Source: Oscillospiraceae bacterium
GTDB lineage: Bacteria > Bacillota > Clostridia > Oscillospirales > Ruminococcaceae
Direction: 5' to 3'
Assembly: GCA_025757845.1 (NCBI GenBank)
Contig: CP107211.1
Span: 2,046,001 to 2,110,000 of the forward strand
Length of the DNA stretch: 64,000 nt
The notes under the pieces were generated by a model that saw only the letters and a program-made list of their open reading frames with translations, did no database searches and was not told the DNA's origin. The position numbers and the translations under genes are program-made. Shown in pieces: positions 36,606 through 44,651 of the stretch. Position 1 is the first letter of the stretch. Each line of letters starts with the position of its first letter.

Positions 36606-37437
36606 CTATGCTGTGCTTTCTTCGGACACATCCACCTCGTAGCAATCAAATTCTTCATCCATTCGCAGCCTGAGTTCGTGCTTCAGGTAGCGTTCTACAT
36701 CGAAAGCGTTCTTCTTATCGAAGTCCGACAGTTCTTTGTACCGCTTATGCTTCGTAATGTCGAATTTGTCGCTCAGGAATGGCCTGACTCCGCGCAGCTG
36801 CAGGATGCACTTGCTGCCATCCATGACAGAAAGCTCGTCCCGGCTCATAAGCTCCTTGCCAGTCTTTTGGTAGGTTGTACCAAAGGAAGGGCTTTGACCG
36901 CGCGTGTCGGAAGTGTTATATAGGTCGATGGTTTCTTTCCCCAAGGTTTCAGAAATCTCTTTGAGTGTCGAGCTTTCCTTACCGCCGAGGAAAAGCATGG
37001 TGTCACAGTTACCGATAATGGTTTCTGCAGCATCTTTGTAGATGGTTTTCAGCTGGCTCTGTGATTGCAGGATGATGGATGCCGAAATTTCGCGGCTGCG
37101 GATGGTGGCGATCAGCTTATCAAACTTCGGGATCAGACCGATGTTTGCGAACTCATCGAGCAGCAGCCGTACATGATACTTTAGCTGACCTCCGCATTGA
37201 TCGTCTGCACGGTCACAAAGCAGATTGAAAAGCTGGGTGTACATAATGGACACCACGAAATTGAACGTATCGTCCGTGTCGGAAATGATAACGAACAAAG
37301 CCGTGCGGCGGTCCCCCAGCAAATCCAGTTCCATCTCATCGTAGGCCATAAGGTCACGCAGCTCCGCAATGTCAAATGGGGCTAATCTGGCACCACAGGA
37401 AATGAGGATGGATTTCGCCGTTTTGCCAGAGACAAAT
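36606..37437 (-). pseudogene. virD4: VirD4 coupling protein, 3' part (interrupted by IME-2)
   Basis: The C-terminal half of a VirD4/TraG coupling ATPase, from GKTAKSILISCGARLAPFDI through the Walker B region HVRLLLDEFANIG, ATIRSREISASIILQSQSQL and FLGGKE. It begins at the GG core of IME-2 (CC at 37436-37437); an ATG at 37349 could start a shorter product but would lack the Walker A motif. The N-terminal part is at 53829-54895. Without it the coupling protein cannot bind ATP. Confidence 0.92.
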
Positions 37438-37474
37438 TGTCAAGGACTTTTTAATCAAATTCACAAAAATCTAC

Positions 37475-37512
37475 AAAAAAGGTGCCAGAAGCACCGTATG
37501 GCTCCTGACACC
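37475..37512 (-). terminator. Terminator at the left end of IME-2
   Basis: On the minus strand GGTGTCAGGAGC pairs with GCTTCTGGCACC (37481-37512, two mismatches) and is followed by six T. It follows the 37525-37890 gene and insulates the IME from virD4. Confidence 0.8.
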
Positions 37513-37524
37513 TCGTTTGATAGA

Positions 37525-37890
37525 TTACATTTTTCCGTTCAGCAGGTCTTTGCAGAGATACGCATAGTCTGGCAGCTGGTTGATATATGGCTCCCAGCGC
37601 CGCTTGATTTCGGCCAATTCCAGCGGATCGGCTGCTTCCAGTGCATGATCGTTGCCTGTCATATATAAAACATCCGTAGCAACATCATCCAAACACCTGC
37701 CGCAGAGATCGGCGGCTGATTCGATTCTGATACCGGTATCCACATAGACCGGATTGACACTAATCGTCAGCCAGACATAGCCTACCTTGTCCGACCAGAG
37801 CAGTTCAAAATCAGGGCTTTGCCGCAGATGTTCCGCAAAGACCTCCTTTACTCGTTCAATTTCATGCTTCTCTTTTTCTGTGTACAGCAT
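37525..37890 (-). CDS. Hypothetical protein conserved in Tn4451-like IMEs
   Basis: A 121-residue acidic protein starting MLYTEKEKHEIERVKEVFAE, with a middle part VGYVWLTISVNPVYVDTGIRI and a cysteine pair LCGRC. It is the last gene of the IME-2 leftward operon. I know no function. The start at 37890 has GGAGG eight bases upstream, while the ATG two codons earlier is too close to it. Confidence 0.55.
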   Translation of the reverse strand: MLYTEKEKHEIERVKEVFAEHLRQSPDFELLWSDKVGYVWLTISVNPVYVDTGIRIESAADLCGRCLDDVATDVLYMTGNDHALEAADPLELAEIKRRWEPYINQLPDYAYLCKDLLNGKM

Positions 37891-37967
37891 TTTCATGTCC
37901 TCCTTGGCTAAAGTTTTGGTGCGTACCACCATCAGTTTAGCACAAGGCGGCTTCGTTTATCAGTCTT

Positions 37968-38162
37968 TCACATCTGCTGAATTTCATTTTTGAGCATACG
38001 CTTGATTTTATCGCTCATGGTTTCTGTGCTGGTATTGCTGAAATGGACATGAACCTTGTAGGTTGTCTTGCCGATTTTCTTTACCATCGCTGGCGTGTTT
38101 TCCGGCGCTCTGGACACAGTAGCGGCATCTGCCGCCTGCATAGTACGGGGTTCTCTGTTCAT
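37968..38162 (-). CDS. tnpW: TnpW-like protein
   Basis: A 64-residue protein whose second half, KIGKTTYKVHVHFSNTSTET then MSDKIKRMLKNE, is the TnpW signature (PF14202) of Tn4451-type elements. The first half is alanine-rich linker. AAAGGAG stands close before ATG 38162. Function is unsettled; it is a marker of this transposon family together with tnpV at 51.5 kb. Confidence 0.75.
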   Translation of the reverse strand: MNREPRTMQAADAATVSRAPENTPAMVKKIGKTTYKVHVHFSNTSTETMSDKIKRMLKNEIQQM

Positions 38163-38205
38163 GGCGCTCCTTTCTCCGAACGGGTCTGTGCCGCCCGGTA
38201 AAAAA

Positions 38206-39069
38206 TCAGTCATGCTTACTGCTTACAATGTCTTTTGCTGCCTGTCGGGTAGCACTGGCATTTTCTTCCCGGAAATTCTTTCCGTCAAAGAGAATCGGCG
38301 CACACCGTTCCAGAATACGGTCATAGATACGGGCGTGGGCCAGATCAGGCGGGTTTTTCAGCTCGGACAGTTTCAAGTTTGTTGTGATAATCATGGGTCT
38401 GCGGCTGCGATAGCGGCTGTCAATGACGAAAAACATCTGCTCCATAGCATATTCGGTACTGCGCTCTACTCCCAGATCGTCAATGATAAGCAGGTCATAC
38501 TCGTCAAAGCTGGCAATAAACTCCGACCTGTCCTCAGAGAACATCCCGGTCAGGCGGTTCAGGATGGTGGGAAAGTTCGTCATCAGCACCGGCACATCCT
38601 GGTCAAGCAAAGCGTTGGCGATACAACCGGCTAAAAAGGACTTGCCGGTTCCCACATCCCCAAACAGAAGCAGGCCGGTGTTGTTCCTGTATGCCTCCTT
38701 CCAGTTCTCCACATAGGCGCGGGCCTTGTCCATCAATGGGTTTTCGCCGTTGTCGTTGGCAAAGGTGTAGTCATAGAGATAGCGGTCTTGCAAGCCCTGT
38801 GCCTTTCGGCGTTTGATACGCTCCATGCGGCGCTGCCGTTCTTCAGCAGTCTTGCGCTGCTCCTCAGCCTCCCGCTGGCACTGGCAGATGCAGCGCGGCA
38901 TAAAGTAGCCGGATTTCCCAAAGCATGGCACAACGGTCTGCCTCTGGCCGCCGCACTTCTTACAGTGAATGAGGCCGTCTGCCGGGTCTATGTACTCGTC
39001 CCCGGCCAGTTCCACACCGGCGGCTGCCTTGTCGATCAGCGCCCGGATTTCTGCGGTAATCTCAATCAT
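38206..39069 (-). CDS. dnaC: DnaC/IstB-like AAA+ helicase loader
   Basis: A 287-residue protein. An N-terminal zinc-finger-like part (CKKCGGQRQ ... PRCICQCQ) precedes an AAA+ domain with Walker A GDVGTGKS, Walker B LLIIDDLG and sensor ITTNL. This is the DnaC type that loads the replicative helicase. Its ATG overlaps the stop of the initiator gene (ATGA). With that initiator it forms the replication module of IME-2, possibly used on the excised circle. Confidence 0.88.
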   Translation of the reverse strand: MIEITAEIRALIDKAAAGVELAGDEYIDPADGLIHCKKCGGQRQTVVPCFGKSGYFMPRCICQCQREAEEQRKTAEERQRRMERIKRRKAQGLQDRYLYDYTFANDNGENPLMDKARAYVENWKEAYRNNTGLLLFGDVGTGKSFLAGCIANALLDQDVPVLMTNFPTILNRLTGMFSEDRSEFIASFDEYDLLIIDDLGVERSTEYAMEQMFFVIDSRYRSRRPMIITTNLKLSELKNPPDLAHARIYDRILERCAPILFDGKNFREENASATRQAAKDIVSSKHD

Positions 39070-39794
39070 ACGGTTTCATCCTCCTTTACGCTGTAATCCC
39101 GGTTGCGGGTGGGCGGGGCTGCTTTCTTCGCGTCCTCACCGGCCCAGCGCCGGATGGTCGCTGCATGGCTCTGATAACGCTTGCCGGTAGAAGCCATGTA
39201 CTCGGACAGTTTTTCGATGTACTGGCCCCATACAGTGGGAAAGCTGGCCTGCAAGTCTGCCATTTCCTCGTCCGTCAGGAAAACATTCTGGTAACGGCCA
39301 TAGGCGCGGGCGGAGCGTCCCTTCTCTATCTCTCTCTTTATCTCTATCTCTTTCTCTAACTCTATCTCTGGTGGACGAATGTCGGACAAATGTCCGCCGT
39401 TTGTCCGGGGCGCAGAAAGAGCCTTATTTTGAAGCCTTGCAGCCCGCTTTCGCTCGGCCTCGGTAGAGGACTGGCCTATTAAAAGTTCGATGTTGCTCAT
39501 GTAGAATGTGCCGCTCTCCAGCACTTCCACAAGACCCAGCTTCAAAAAGATCTGCAAGGCTCTCTCCACAGTGCCGATCTGCTGGCGGGTAATGGTGGCG
39601 ATCATCTGCGCCGTGTAAGGAATGTCCTCGTCAAGTTGAAGCCGTCCACCATGTTTCAGCGATTTCAGATACAGCTTGAGCAGAATGTTGGAATACAGCA
39701 CACCATCCTGCATACTTTCCAGCAGCACGATGGAATCATCGTCAAAATAGTTTTCTTTGAGTTTCAGGTAATAATATTTTCGGTTGTCTGACAT
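39066..39794 (-). CDS. Replication initiator with phage replisome-organizer N-terminus
   Basis: A 242-residue protein. The first 120 residues (YYYLKLKENYFDDDSIVLLES ... GTFYMSNIE, given in parts) are a Rep_Org_N winged-helix domain. A low-complexity glutamate/isoleucine linker follows (EIELEKEIEIKREIEK), encoded by TATCTC-like repeats, then a C-terminal helical part with LSEYMASTGKRYQSHAATIRRW. It should bind an origin and recruit the DnaC-like loader encoded next. GGAGG lies six bases before ATG. Confidence 0.8.
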   Translation of the reverse strand: MSDNRKYYYLKLKENYFDDDSIVLLESMQDGVLYSNILLKLYLKSLKHGGRLQLDEDIPYTAQMIATITRQQIGTVERALQIFLKLGLVEVLESGTFYMSNIELLIGQSSTEAERKRAARLQNKALSAPRTNGGHLSDIRPPEIELEKEIEIKREIEKGRSARAYGRYQNVFLTDEEMADLQASFPTVWGQYIEKLSEYMASTGKRYQSHAATIRRWAGEDAKKAAPPTRNRDYSVKEDETV

Positions 39795-39907
39795 AGGGTT
39801 CCTCCTTGGTGGTTCTCTTGGGATTCTGTACGCATTTTAAGGCCGTTTTAGGGGTCGGAGGATAAATCTATCAGCCTGCCTTTGACACCCTCGAAAAAAT
39901 CCTTGAT

Positions 39908-40306
39908 TTACAAGGGTTTTTCAGCCCCTAAAGCGTGACATTTCTCCCGTTGTTTCCGCTTGCGCTTTGCGGCGTTGATCCGCTTCATGCGTGCGGCACA
40001 TTCCGGGCAGTATTTGGCTCGGTTGGAACCGGGGGTAAACAGCGCCCCGCATACGGAGCATTTCTTAGCATTCAGCCGGTGGAACAGCGCCGTTTCCAGT
40101 TCCTTATCCTGCGGCAATACCGCCGCCCGAAACCACCTGCACAACAGGGAGTAGGAAATAGACTGGACACAGACACATTCCTCCCCATCGTCCAGGGCGA
40201 TACAGTGGCCGCCGTCATAGTTGCAGCACTCATGTACCAGCCGCCGCGCTCTGCGGTACTGGCGGTAGTCCATGACGGGGACGGGTTCAGGCTTGCTTTT
40301 TTTCAT
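39908..40306 (-). CDS. Cysteine-rich VLP-domain protein
   Basis: A 132-residue protein of the Cys_rich_VLP type: YRRARRLVHECCNYDGGHC, CVCVQSISYSLLCRWFRAAVLP, and a zinc-ribbon C-terminus CSVCGALFTPGSNRAKYCPEC with a basic tail. It is probably a nucleic-acid-binding regulator of the IME. The start MKKSKPEP at 40306 overlaps the upstream small gene by 20 bases; the ribosome-binding site is weak. Upstream extension of the frame is arginine-rich and unlikely. Confidence 0.7.
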   Translation of the reverse strand: MKKSKPEPVPVMDYRQYRRARRLVHECCNYDGGHCIALDDGEECVCVQSISYSLLCRWFRAAVLPQDKELETALFHRLNAKKCSVCGALFTPGSNRAKYCPECAARMKRINAAKRKRKQREKCHALGAEKPL

Positions 40307-40463
40307 GCTGGCACTTCCCACACCCGCCGCAGTTGCCGCAGCCCTGGCAGGCATGGGCCTCCGGCTCCGGGCCGGTGGGCGCGTCTGCCGATTCCGGCTG
40401 CAAGAGGGCAAGGGGCAGGCGGATATTCAGGTGGATAGTGACGGGCAAAATAATTTGCTTCAT
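40287..40463 (-). CDS. 58-residue Cys/His-rich small protein
   Basis: Starts MKQIILPVTIHLNIRLPLALL with GGAGG seven bases upstream, and ends in a metal-binding-like cluster ACQGCGNCGGCGKCQHE. It is the first gene of the leftward replication operon. I know it only as a small conserved companion of Cys_rich_VLP proteins. Confidence 0.55.
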   Translation of the reverse strand: MKQIILPVTIHLNIRLPLALLQPESADAPTGPEPEAHACQGCGNCGGCGKCQHEKKQA

Positions 40464-40498
40464 ACAGTGACCTCCTTCAATGAATTTATTGTTAAAAA

Positions 40499-40545
40499 TT
40501 CGTGCAAAGTATTGTTTTCTTCGTGCAAATAGCATATACTATAAT
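40499..40545 (+). promoter_or_regulatory. Promoter and operator repeats of dinJ-yafQ
   Basis: TTCGTGCAAA occurs twice (40499-40508 and 40520-40529), a direct repeat of 21-base period, just upstream of TATAAT at 40540-40545. The position fits autoregulation by the DinJ-like antitoxin. Confidence 0.65.
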
Positions 40546-40569
40546 TGCCAGCAGAAAGGGGTTGATCGT

Positions 40570-40848
40570 ATGGCTGGAAATACCACAAACATCAGTATCC
40601 GCATGGACGCAGATTTGAAAGCGCAGGCGGACGCACTGTTTACTGAACTTGGCATGAACCTGACTACGGCGTTTAACATCTTTGTGCGCCAGTCGCTTCG
40701 TGAAGGCGGCATTCCCTTTGAAGTAAGGCTGGAACAGCCGAACAAAGAAACGGTTGCTGCCATGCTGGAAGCGGAAAGGATTGCAAAAGACCCGTCTGTA
40801 AAGGGCTACAATGACCTTGACGAGTTGTTTGCTGACCTGAAAAGATGA
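40570..40848 (+). CDS. dinJ: RelB/DinJ-type antitoxin
   Basis: A 92-residue protein with a ribbon-helix-helix N-terminus: TTNISIRMDADLKAQADALF, then TAFNIFVRQSLREGGIPF, the DinJ/RelB hallmark. The acidic C-terminus (DLDELFADLKR) should wrap the toxin. ATG 40570 has AAAGGGG eight bases upstream. The frame extends upstream but into the promoter. It overlaps the toxin gene by four bases. Confidence 0.9.
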   Translation: MAGNTTNISIRMDADLKAQADALFTELGMNLTTAFNIFVRQSLREGGIPFEVRLEQPNKETVAAMLEAERIAKDPSVKGYNDLDELFADLKR

Positions 40849-41135
40849 AAGAAACCAAATATACCGTCAAGTACACGACCAGTTTCAAAAAAGACTACAA
40901 ACGAGCCATCAAGCGTGGCTTGAAGATCGAACTGCTGGAGCAGGTCGTAGCGTTGCTGGCGATGGGCGAACCGCTGCCGGATAAGAACCGTGACCATGAC
41001 CTGTCCGGCGATTGGGCAGGCCATCGGGAATGTCACATTCTCCCGGACTGGCTGCTTGTCTACCGCATAGAAGATGATGTTCTGGTGCTGACGCTGGCCC
41101 GCACCGGCACACACAGCGACTTGTTCGGCAAATAA
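40845..41135 (+). CDS. yafQ: YafQ-type mRNA interferase toxin
   Basis: A 96-residue RelE-superfamily toxin: YTTSFKKDYKRAIKRG, then DHDLSGDWAGHRECHILPDW with the catalytic-region histidines, LLVYRIEDD and RTGTHSDLF. This is the YafQ branch, which cuts mRNA on the ribosome. It is coupled to dinJ and followed by a terminator. It probably stabilises IME-2. Confidence 0.9.
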   Translation: MKETKYTVKYTTSFKKDYKRAIKRGLKIELLEQVVALLAMGEPLPDKNRDHDLSGDWAGHRECHILPDWLLVYRIEDDVLVLTLARTGTHSDLFGK

Positions 41136-41144
41136 ACCGACTGC

Positions 41145-41177
41145 CGCCGTATGGGGAAACCTGTACGGCGGTTTTTC
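41145..41177 (+). terminator. Terminator after yafQ
   Basis: CCGCCGTA pairs with TACGGCGG (41145-41152 and 41165-41172), followed by TTTTT. Confidence 0.85.
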
Positions 41178-41242
41178 TGTGCGCAAAAGGGTGTCGTGAA
41201 ACGCGACGCACCTAAAAGGGGTACGCCAAAACGCGGTAGCCC

Positions 41243-42688
41243 TTACCGCTCCGGCTCCCGGTCGTGAGACTTGTCCCGTTCCTGTCTGGACAGCTGCTCG
41301 GCGGTTTTGCGGAGCCGTTCCACTGCTTTCAAATCCTCCCGCATGGCTTTCATGGCAAGCGTGTCCGTCTGCTTTCCAGCGGCCAGCTGGTTAATTTCCA
41401 GCTGCCATGCCTTTGGGGTGATTGCCTCGTCGCTGTCTTTCAATTCTTTCAGATACCGGGCCGCTGCGTCATACAGAATCAGTTCCCGGCTGTGGCGCTG
41501 TTCAAACTGTTCCCGTTTTTCTGGCTTTACTTTGGCAAGCTGCTTGTGGATGGACTTGTACTGGTTGTACTGTTCCCACATCTCCCCGCGCTCGGTAAGG
41601 GTAGTGATCCGGCGCTCGGCCTTGACGATCTTTCCGCGCAGGTCATAGTAACGGCTGTTCATATCAGCGATTTTTTCATGAAGCTGCTGCATAGACTGGA
41701 TGCCGTTTGCCTGCAAAAAGCTGAACAGCGCAGCGCTTTCCTGCAAGGCCCGGATTTTTCCGGTGCGGGTGCGGGGAGCGTTCAACTGCTGCTGGGCCTC
41801 CCACAAAGCTGTCAAGCTGCTTTGCTGTGTTTGTGGTTTTTCCGTTTCGGCTTTCGACCAGCGATAAAGACGGGTAATGCGGGCTTTGATTTCTTTCAGC
41901 AGCTTGTTGTCGGCGGCGATCTGCCGGTTTACTTCTCCCTTGTCTGTGCGGATACCGCGCTTTTCCATTTGGCTGGCGGCTGGCCCCAGATGGACAGAGG
42001 GGATCTTATCAATGCCCTGCCGCTTGTAGCTGCGGTGGTCTACCAGGGCGGGATGACCGGCGGCCTCCAATGCCCGGTTGGTGCAGGCCGCCCATGCCGC
42101 CCGCCAAATCTCCACATTCCCTTTGTCGTTCCAGTCGGTGGTGTCCTCCCGGTGGTTCTTCCAGCCGCCTTTCCCGTCCGGGATACGCTGGCCGTTTTCG
42201 TCCAGGTCGTATGCCTTGCGGCACTTTGCGCCCCATGCGCCATTTTCTTTCAGGGGCCGGACGGTCAGCATGATATGAACATGGGGGTTGCCGGTTCCCT
42301 TGTCGTGGATGGCAAAATCGGCGCACATCCCCTTGTCCACAAAATTCTCCTTCACATAGGCCCGGACAAGGGCAAGCTGCTGTTCCCTGGATAGTTCGCG
42401 GGGCAACGCCGCCTCAATTTCGCGGGCAAGCTGGCTGTCCCTGGCTTTCTCGATCTGCTCCACACTGTTCCAGAGGGTGGAGCGGTCTGCAAACTCTGGC
42501 GGGGCGTGGGCGGGCAGCATGATTTCCGCATGGACAATGCCGCCCTTCCGGGTGTAATCATGGGTCAGGCCGTCCCATTCATTCGTCAGCTTGGTTCCGC
42601 TGCGGTAGGCGGCTGCGGCAACAGCGGAACGGCCCTCGCTGCGCTTGATAATACTGACGGGGATATGACAGAAATCTATGGGGAACAC
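41243..42688 (-). CDS. mobA: MobA/MobL-family relaxase of IME-2
   Basis: A 481-residue MOBQ relaxase. The N-terminus CHIPVSIIKRSEGRSAVAAA carries the SAVAAAAYRSG region, and HDKGTGNPHVH lies near residues 126-136. The C-terminal half is coiled coil. It shares its layout with the IME-1 relaxase but is more G/C-rich and clearly diverged. It should act on the oriT at 42833-42873, directly upstream of the gene, and it would need VirD4 and a channel from an ICE for transfer. Confidence 0.92.
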   Translation of the reverse strand: MFPIDFCHIPVSIIKRSEGRSAVAAAAYRSGTKLTNEWDGLTHDYTRKGGIVHAEIMLPAHAPPEFADRSTLWNSVEQIEKARDSQLAREIEAALPRELSREQQLALVRAYVKENFVDKGMCADFAIHDKGTGNPHVHIMLTVRPLKENGAWGAKCRKAYDLDENGQRIPDGKGGWKNHREDTTDWNDKGNVEIWRAAWAACTNRALEAAGHPALVDHRSYKRQGIDKIPSVHLGPAASQMEKRGIRTDKGEVNRQIAADNKLLKEIKARITRLYRWSKAETEKPQTQQSSLTALWEAQQQLNAPRTRTGKIRALQESAALFSFLQANGIQSMQQLHEKIADMNSRYYDLRGKIVKAERRITTLTERGEMWEQYNQYKSIHKQLAKVKPEKREQFEQRHSRELILYDAAARYLKELKDSDEAITPKAWQLEINQLAAGKQTDTLAMKAMREDLKAVERLRKTAEQLSRQERDKSHDREPER

Positions 42689-42832
42689 CTCCTTTCAGTG
42701 AGGGGATAACAGGCTCTGTGGAGCCGGACAAACGCAAAGCGGGTGTCTGGCTGCGCAGAGCGCACAAGGGGTTTGGGGAGTGTAGCGCCCCATCGCGCTC
42801 GGAGAGCGCAACAGCCCCCGGCAGGGCGCACG

Positions 42833-42873
42833 ACACCGGCAACGGTGTATAAGTGCGCCCTTGTAAACAAGGG
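42833..42873 (+). other. oriT of IME-2 (RSF1010/MOBQ type)
   Basis: Stem-loop ACACCG-GCAA-CGGTGT (42833-42848) with a GNRA-type loop, then TAAGTGCGCCCT (42850-42861), identical to the RSF1010-type nic sequence as I know it, then CCCTTG/CAAGGG. The place between relaxase and DUF3847 gene is the same as in IME-1. Confidence 0.9.
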
Positions 42874-42875
42874 AC

Positions 42876-43166
42876 TTATGGCGTGTCCCCGGATTTTGGC
42901 AGGTTTGCAGTCAATTCCGCAGCCCCCGGAAGATGGGACAGGGCAATCAAAAATGCTTTGACCTCTGCGCCGGAAAGGTCGGGAGCCAACGGGAAAATCC
43001 CCTCCAAAACGGCTCCACGCTCAATCAGGCGGCGGGTACGAACCCTGCGTTCTTCGTTCCGCTGCTTGTTCTCCAAAATCTTCTTTCGGTTTTCAAGCTG
43101 CCGAATCTCCTTCAGGACTTTCTCCCGTTCTTCTTTTTGGGGGTGGGCTGTAATTTTTTCGTTCAT
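42876..43166 (-). CDS. DUF3847 protein (probable mobilization accessory)
   Basis: A 96-residue protein with a charged coiled coil (LKEIRQLENRKKILENKQRN) followed by RRVRTRRLIERGAVLEGIFP and a C-terminal helix AEVKAFLIALSH. It matches the DUF3847 protein of IME-1 in layout. It ends three bases from oriT. AGAGG stands eight bases before ATG 43166. Confidence 0.7.
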   Translation of the reverse strand: MNEKITAHPQKEEREKVLKEIRQLENRKKILENKQRNEERRVRTRRLIERGAVLEGIFPLAPDLSGAEVKAFLIALSHLPGAAELTANLPKSGDTP

Positions 43167-43194
43167 GTCAGGCACCTCTTTTCTTTGAAAATAC

Positions 43195-43656
43195 TCATAG
43201 ATTAACCGTCCATTTCTGTCGAGCAAAGTACCGGCGCAGCCTCCGCAGTGCGGCATGGATGGATTTTCCCGCCTGTGATGGCGTGATACCCTCCATTGCG
43301 GCAATATCTTTCACTTTCATACCCAGCATATAGCGGGCGTGGACACGGCGGGCCTGCATAGGCGGCAGGGAAGAAATTGCTTCGTACAATCGCCGTATCA
43401 GTTCTTCGTATTCGGCTAATTCTTCTTTTTCTATCAGGTAGTCCTCCGGCGATGGCTGCGCCCAGCCGATGGCGGCATTTTCGATTCCATCGTTACAATC
43501 GAGGGAATAAAACGCCTTATACCGGAACATCTTGCGATCTCTGGCGGCCTCGGCTCTCTTATCCAGAAGAAACGCTTCGACGATCTCATCGGACACCTCC
43601 ACAAAAATGTCCTCTTTGCAAAATGGATAATATTGTTTGAGATTGATGGTCTGCAT
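43195..43656 (-). CDS. Sigma-70 region-4-like protein 1
   Basis: A 153-residue protein: MQTINLKQYYPFCKEDIFVE at the start, a helical middle, and a helix-turn-helix C-terminus (LPPMQARRVHARYMLGMKVK, AAMEGITPSQAGKSIHAALRR). It belongs to the small sigma-70-like proteins of mobile elements. Start 43656 has GAGGG seven bases upstream. It is first cousin of the next gene: both begin M(K/Q)TINLxxxYP. Confidence 0.65.
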   Translation of the reverse strand: MQTINLKQYYPFCKEDIFVEVSDEIVEAFLLDKRAEAARDRKMFRYKAFYSLDCNDGIENAAIGWAQPSPEDYLIEKEELAEYEELIRRLYEAISSLPPMQARRVHARYMLGMKVKDIAAMEGITPSQAGKSIHAALRRLRRYFARQKWTVNL

Positions 43657-43666
43657 AGGCACGCCC

Positions 43667-44119
43667 TCACTCTGTTTGAAAAAGGTCATCATAGCAGCGG
43701 CGCATATTCCGCAGCCCCCGGCGAATGGAAACGCTGACCTTGCTGCTGTGGACGCCCTCTCTCCGGGAGATTTCCGGCTGCTTGATACCTCCCATGTAAT
43801 AGGCGTGAACACGGCGGGCCTGTGTCGGAGTGGCATGAGCCAGAGCCACCGGCAGAGCTGCTATCAGGTGCAGGCGGGTGGTCATTTCTTCTCGTTCCAG
43901 CAAAATATCTTCCGGCGAGCTGCTGTGTTCCAGTGCGTAATTTTCCAGCCAGCTGTATGCGTCCAGAGAGTAGTAGGCGCGGTGGTAGACTTTCCGGCGC
44001 TCATAGTTCTCCATCTCCCGCTGGGCCTGATACATCGCTGTCCATATCTCGTCTGTAACATCCACAAACTCGTCATGCCGGTAGTGGGGATACATCCACC
44101 GCAGATTGATTGTTTTCAT
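43667..44119 (-). CDS. Sigma-70 region-4-like protein 2
   Basis: A 150-residue paralogue of the neighbour, beginning MKTINLRWMYPHYRHDEFVD and ending in a helix-turn-helix (TPTQARRVHAYYMGGIKQPE, REGVHSSKVSVSIRRGLRN). AGGAGG lies seven bases before ATG 44119. Such proteins may direct RNA polymerase to element promoters; no region 2 for -10 recognition is obvious. Confidence 0.65.
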   Translation of the reverse strand: MKTINLRWMYPHYRHDEFVDVTDEIWTAMYQAQREMENYERRKVYHRAYYSLDAYSWLENYALEHSSSPEDILLEREEMTTRLHLIAALPVALAHATPTQARRVHAYYMGGIKQPEISRREGVHSSKVSVSIRRGLRNMRRCYDDLFQTE

Positions 44120-44222
44120 AGGCTTACCTCCTGAAAATCGGAGAGGCGGGCAGCTCGTCTGCTGTCCGCCCCTCGCTGAGATAAGGGAAATGATCCCTTT
44201 CACTTGGTAGCCAGAAAACAGG

Positions 44223-44636
44223 TCATTCGTTAAGCCTGTTCTCAAAGAAATTTATAAATTTTTTTCTGACCGCCTCCACACTTTGATAAACAGCCACTTT
44301 GGAGCAGCCGCACAGCACACCGATCTCTGCAAGGCTCAGCCCGTCAAGCGCATAGAGCAGGAACCGGCGGCGCTGGGCCTCGGTACAGGTGTCCAGAACA
44401 GCCATCAGCTCATGCAGCGTTTCCATGCGGCAAAGGTATTCCTCCGGCGTTTCGCCGTAGACCCCTACACCCTCGGTGGTAATGATGTACTCGTCAAACT
44501 CCCGGCCATCCCAATGCCGCCGCTGTTCATGAAACAGGTTCTCCGTTTTGTGATCGGCCCGGTCAAGAAATTCATAGACTTCCAGCGTAACCTCCACGGC
44601 CACGGCTTGTCCGTTATAATTGATGGTAACTTCCAT
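44223..44636 (-). CDS. Sigma-70 region-4-like protein 3
   Basis: A 137-residue protein, more distant: MEVTINYNGQAVAVEVTLEV start, a region EYIITTEGVGVYGETPEEYL and a C-terminal helix-turn-helix (FLLYALDGLSLAEIGVLCGC, KVAVYQSVEAVRKKF). GGAGG lies eight bases before ATG 44636, overlapping an earlier ATG. It is the first of three similar genes that lead into the mobilization genes. Confidence 0.65.
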   Translation of the reverse strand: MEVTINYNGQAVAVEVTLEVYEFLDRADHKTENLFHEQRRHWDGREFDEYIITTEGVGVYGETPEEYLCRMETLHELMAVLDTCTEAQRRRFLLYALDGLSLAEIGVLCGCSKVAVYQSVEAVRKKFINFFENRLNE

Positions 44637-44651
44637 CTGCCTTTCCTCCAT

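Noticed and set aside
37181..37375. Independent short gene at the virD4 3' part
   Set aside because: A shadow frame; the virD4 frame continues unbroken with conserved residues to the IME-2 core.
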